Shown piece after piece: positions 5,958 to 7,646 of a DNA stretch of 7,646 nucleotides. Numbering within the stretch: position 1 is the first letter of the stretch; the number at the start of each line of letters is the position of its first letter. Origin of the DNA: Pelotomaculum sp. (GTDB lineage Bacteria; Bacillota; Desulfotomaculia; Desulfotomaculales; Pelotomaculaceae); NCBI GenBank assembly GCA_003489345.1, contig DNIT01000225.1, positions 1 through 7,646 of the forward strand, written 5' to 3'. The notes under the pieces were generated by a model. It was given only the letters and a program-made list of their open reading frames with translations, was not told the origin of the DNA and did not search any database. The position numbers were made by a program, and so were the translations under genes.

Positions 5958-5973
5958 TTCAATTCTAATTGAA
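5958..5973. repeat. Palindrome TTCAATT-CT-AATTGAA
   Basis: Perfect 7-bp arms around a 2-base centre (5958-5964 and 5967-5973), the geometry of a typical dimeric-repressor operator. It is the third inverted repeat within 100 bases and lies about 250 bases before cbiZ. Confidence 0.4.
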
Positions 5974-6088
5974 TGTCCACAGGCAGAATAGTTGAATCCT
6001 TTCGTCAAACAGGTTTTATCTCTACATGCCATATATGATCTTTCTTCGGCAGGAATTACTTCCCATTAAGGATAATACTACATAATAG
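5974..6088 (+). other. Intergenic stretch before the structured leader
   Basis: No gene is seen. Only very short frames (about 12-21 codons) occur, none with a good ribosome binding site. The promoter of the cbiZ unit should lie here or just upstream. The best pair I find, TTGAAT (5992-5997) with TTATCT (6016-6021) at 18 bases, is weak. TATGAT (6034-6039) and GATAAT (6071-6076) are isolated -10-like boxes. Confidence 0.3.
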
Positions 6089-6184
6089 GTGGCTGTTCGA
6101 GCCATTAAGTGAAACCACAAATTCAACTGAGCAGGCGGCTTACCCGAAGGTGAGCGTGAGAGGTAAGTCCGTTATCTGTCCGGG
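6089..6184 (+). ncRNA. Strongly structured leader RNA of unknown class upstream of cbiZ
   Basis: TGGCT (6090-6094) pairs with AGCCA (6100-6104) around a GTTCG loop. A long composite hairpin follows: GA (6129-6130) with TC (6179-6180), CAG (6132-6134) with CTG (6176-6178), and CGG-CTTACC (6136-6144) with GGTAAG-CCG (6162-6171), the last with one bulged base. CCCG (6143-6146) is also complementary to CGGG (6181-6184) and could form an alternative pairing. I do not find the conserved core of the cobalamin riboswitch. The RNA could be an unclassified corrinoid-responsive leader, or a remnant of another RNA element such as part of a group II intron domain I; neither is shown. It ends about 40 bases before cbiZ. 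Confidence 0.4.
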
Positions 6185-6226
6185 AGTTTTGATTGTCAGT
6201 TTTTATTTGAGAGGGTGGGAGCGAGC

Positions 6227-6997
6227 TTGACGCCTGAAGATCAAACTACCGTTGAATACCTGCTTCCTGAGCCCGGGCGGTGGATTTACCCCGGACTAGG
6301 TCTGCGCGCCATGTTGAGAGCTCAAACTATCTTCGTTGACGCCGGTGCGCCTTGGGTCAGTATCAGTTCTGCGGTAGTCGGGGGCGGTCTGGGGCCAAAA
6401 CAGTATTTTATCAACCGGCAGGTTGAGCCCGGTTACTACACCGACCACCCGGCGGATGAGGCGGTGTCTTTTTTGGCTGACACGTTTCCCGAATACCATG
6501 CCGGGGACGGCGGGCAGTGGCTGGCGCTTATGACCGCGGCGCTGGTCGGTGACGCTTGTTGGGTACGGCTTGCAAAGCAGGGACGTCAGGCGCTGGTGAT
6601 TGTATCTGCCGGTGTCAGTAATGCCTGCGCCGCAGGCATTACGCCGCATTGCCTGCTGGACGCTGCGACCCCAGACCCGGGGACGATTAACATCATGGCT
6701 TTTTTGTCCCATGCCCTGCCGCCCGGCGCCCTGGTCAACGCCGTGCAGACAGCAACGGAAGCGAAGACCCAAACGCTGCGCGAACTCGGGATTAAATGCC
6801 TGGCCACCGGCGCCTACGCCAGCGGGACGACCACTGACGCGTTGGTGATTGCCGCGGCCGCTCAAACACCGGCCGATCCTTATGCCGGACCAGGGACCCT
6901 GGCGGGTTACCTGCTTGCGCACGGGGTCCGCCAGGGGTTGTCCCAGGCATTGCGCCGCTACCTGGCGAGAGCGGCCGAAGAAGCTGACAGAACATAA
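6227..6997 (+). CDS. cbiZ: Adenosylcobinamide amidohydrolase CbiZ
   Basis: A 256-residue protein of the CbiZ family, which hydrolyses the amide bond linking the aminopropanol arm to the corrin ring. It turns adenosylcobinamide (in some bacteria pseudocobalamin) into adenosylcobyric acid, which re-enters cobalamin synthesis in the cytoplasm. Recognisable family features are the N-terminal block with VSISSAVVGGGLG, the central VSAGVSNACAAG, the NIM.FLSHALPPGALVNAV segment, the TEAKTQTLRELGI helix, and the C-terminal ATGAYASGTTTDALVIAA. A TTG start at 6227 is chosen because GGAG (6218-6221) lies 5 bases before it; a GTG at 6215 would add four residues but has no properly spaced site. The next gene, 51 bases on, is a corrinoid-binding lipoprotein. 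The gene is clearly richer in GC than the genes to its left, possibly from different ancestry. Confidence 0.88.
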   Translation: MTPEDQTTVEYLLPEPGRWIYPGLGLRAMLRAQTIFVDAGAPWVSISSAVVGGGLGPKQYFINRQVEPGYYTDHPADEAVSFLADTFPEYHAGDGGQWLALMTAALVGDACWVRLAKQGRQALVIVSAGVSNACAAGITPHCLLDAATPDPGTINIMAFLSHALPPGALVNAVQTATEAKTQTLRELGIKCLATGAYASGTTTDALVIAAAAQTPADPYAGPGTLAGYLLAHGVRQGLSQALRRYLARAAEEADRT

Positions 6998-7017
6998 CGC
7001 AGTAAGTTAATACGTTA

Positions 7018-7032
7018 GGTACCCCCGGTACC
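7018..7032 (+). repeat. Small hairpin before the btuF ribosome binding site
   Basis: GGTACC (7018-7023) and GGTACC (7027-7032) can pair around a CCC loop. It ends two bases before the AGGAGG of the next gene and lacks a T-run. It may affect translation or mRNA processing between cbiZ and btuF, or be incidental. Confidence 0.3.
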
Positions 7033-7034
7033 AC

Positions 7035-7040
7035 AGGAGG
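7035..7040 (+). promoter_or_regulatory. Ribosome binding site fixing the GTG start of btuF
   Basis: A perfect AGGAGG lies 8 bases before the GTG at 7049. An overlapping GTG at 7041 runs into a stop after three codons, so the start is unambiguous. Confidence 0.85.
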
Positions 7041-7048
7041 GTGGAACG

Positions 7049-7646
7049 GTGATAGAAAAAAAGAGCAGGTTGACTTTTAAAGCTGCCTGTTGTGTTTTGG
7101 TGGCGCTGGTTACGGCGGTTTTGCTGCAGGGCTGCGGGAAGGCTGAGCCTATTGCAAGCGGTTCCGGTTTCCCCATGACCGTCACTGATGACCTGGGCAG
7201 GCAGGTGACTATCAACAAGGCGCCGCAACGGATCGTCTCACTTGTTCCCGCCACTACCGAGACCCTTTTTGCCCTGGGTTTGGAAGACAAGCTGGTAGGG
7301 GTTACTGAATATTGTGATTACCCGGCCGAAGCCCTGGCCAAGCCCAAAATCGGTGGCTTCAGTACCCCCAACTCGGAGTTGATCGTGGCCGCCCAGCCGG
7401 ACCTGGTCCTGGCGACGAATATTCATAAAGAATATATCCCCCTGTTGGAAAAGGCCGGCCTGACCGTGGTTGCCACCAATCCTTCCAACCTTACCCAGGT
7501 GGTGGAAACAATCAAGCTTATCGGGCGGATCACCGGCGCGGCCGCTGAGGCGGACAACCTGGCCTCGGACATGGAGCAGCGGATTAATATGGTCCACGCC
7601 AAGGTAAGGGACCTGCCTGATGATAAGAAACCGGATGTCTTTTTTG
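7049..7646 (+). CDS. btuF: Corrinoid ABC transporter substrate-binding lipoprotein (BtuF-like), 5' part
   Basis: The frame is open from GTG at 7049 to the window edge, giving 199 residues. The N-terminus is a lipoprotein signal: basic residues (KKSR), a hydrophobic stretch (12-26) and the lipobox LLQGC with Cys29 as the lipidated residue. The mature part begins with the typical strand TVTDDLGRQVTI and then PQRIVSLVPATTETLFALGLEDKLVGVTEYCDYP, a signature of the periplasmic-binding-protein 2 domain (PF01497) shared by BtuF and siderophore-binding proteins. It is followed by KIGGFSTPNSELIVAAQPDLVLA and a GLTVVA strand. The protein should capture its ligand at the outer face of the membrane and hand it to a BtuCD-type permease and ATPase, presumably encoded beyond the right edge. 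Placement after cbiZ points to corrinoids rather than iron chelates. The C-terminal lobe is missing from the window. Confidence 0.85.
   Translation, partial: MIEKKSRLTFKAACCVLVALVTAVLLQGCGKAEPIASGSGFPMTVTDDLGRQVTINKAPQRIVSLVPATTETLFALGLEDKLVGVTEYCDYPAEALAKPKIGGFSTPNSELIVAAQPDLVLATNIHKEYIPLLEKAGLTVVATNPSNLTQVVETIKLIGRITGAAAEADNLASDMEQRINMVHAKVRDLPDDKKPDVFF

Noticed and set aside
5934..6085. Short possible leader peptides (12-21 codons) in the region before cbiZ
   Set aside because: None has a convincing ribosome binding site or a stall-type sequence, and such short frames are expected by chance.
6089..6184. Canonical cobalamin riboswitch upstream of cbiZ
   Set aside because: The position and gene context fit, but the conserved core with GGTGnnAAnCC followed by the GCCACTG-type box is not present.
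6296..6922. Long minus-strand open frame (208 codons) within cbiZ
   Set aside because: It is a shadow of the GC-rich cbiZ gene, whose plus-strand protein matches the CbiZ family throughout.
7238..7597. Minus-strand open frame within the btuF-like gene
   Set aside because: The plus strand encodes a lipoprotein signal and a substrate-binding domain with a perfect ribosome binding site; the antisense frame shows nothing recognisable.

Overview
The window looks like chromosomal DNA from a low-to-mid GC Gram-positive anaerobe of the Clostridia, probably the Peptococcaceae / Desulfotomaculum–Pelotomaculum type. This rests on consensus sigma-A promoters, strong AGGAGG-like ribosome binding sites with GTG and TTG starts, a class I c-di-GMP riboswitch, and a lipoprotein-anchored corrinoid binding protein beside cbiZ. 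The taxon is inferred from style, not from a marker gene.

Left part (1-1090). A bile-acid:sodium-symporter-like (SBF family) gene runs off the left edge on the minus strand. About 270 bases without a gene follow, then a near-perfect promoter (TTGACA-18-TATAAT), a recognisable c-di-GMP-I (GEMM-I) riboswitch with its own hairpin, and a 93-residue membrane protein I cannot assign to any family. A strong hairpin that can terminate in both directions closes this unit and the convergent gene beyond it.

Middle part (1121-5847). A minus-strand AbrB-family (PF05145-type) duplicated membrane protein diverges from a metallo-beta-lactamase-fold hydrolase. Their shared intergenic region carries several inverted repeats. 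The hydrolase converges with a minus-strand ABC-F ATPase, a ribosome-associated translation factor with two ATPase domains and no membrane part. The ABC-F gene is divergent from a TetR/AcrR-type regulator. Their two promoters overlap so closely that the -10 boxes are one base apart, and two imperfect 16-bp palindromes lie on them. This suggests the TetR protein controls itself and the ABC-F gene. The tetR gene ends in a textbook terminator.

Right part (5848-7646). An AT-rich stretch with a cluster of inverted repeats leads into a strongly structured leader. After it come cbiZ (adenosylcobinamide amidohydrolase) and the start of a btuF-like corrinoid-binding lipoprotein, which runs off the right edge. 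Both genes are clearly richer in GC than the rest. Together they form a corrinoid uptake and salvage unit: BtuF captures corrinoids outside the membrane, and CbiZ clips cobinamide-type compounds to adenosylcobyric acid, which can re-enter cobalamin synthesis. I do not see a canonical cobalamin riboswitch in front of it.

The points most worth following are the c-di-GMP-controlled orphan small membrane protein, the unidentified structured RNA upstream of cbiZ, and the overlapping tetR/ABC-F control region.
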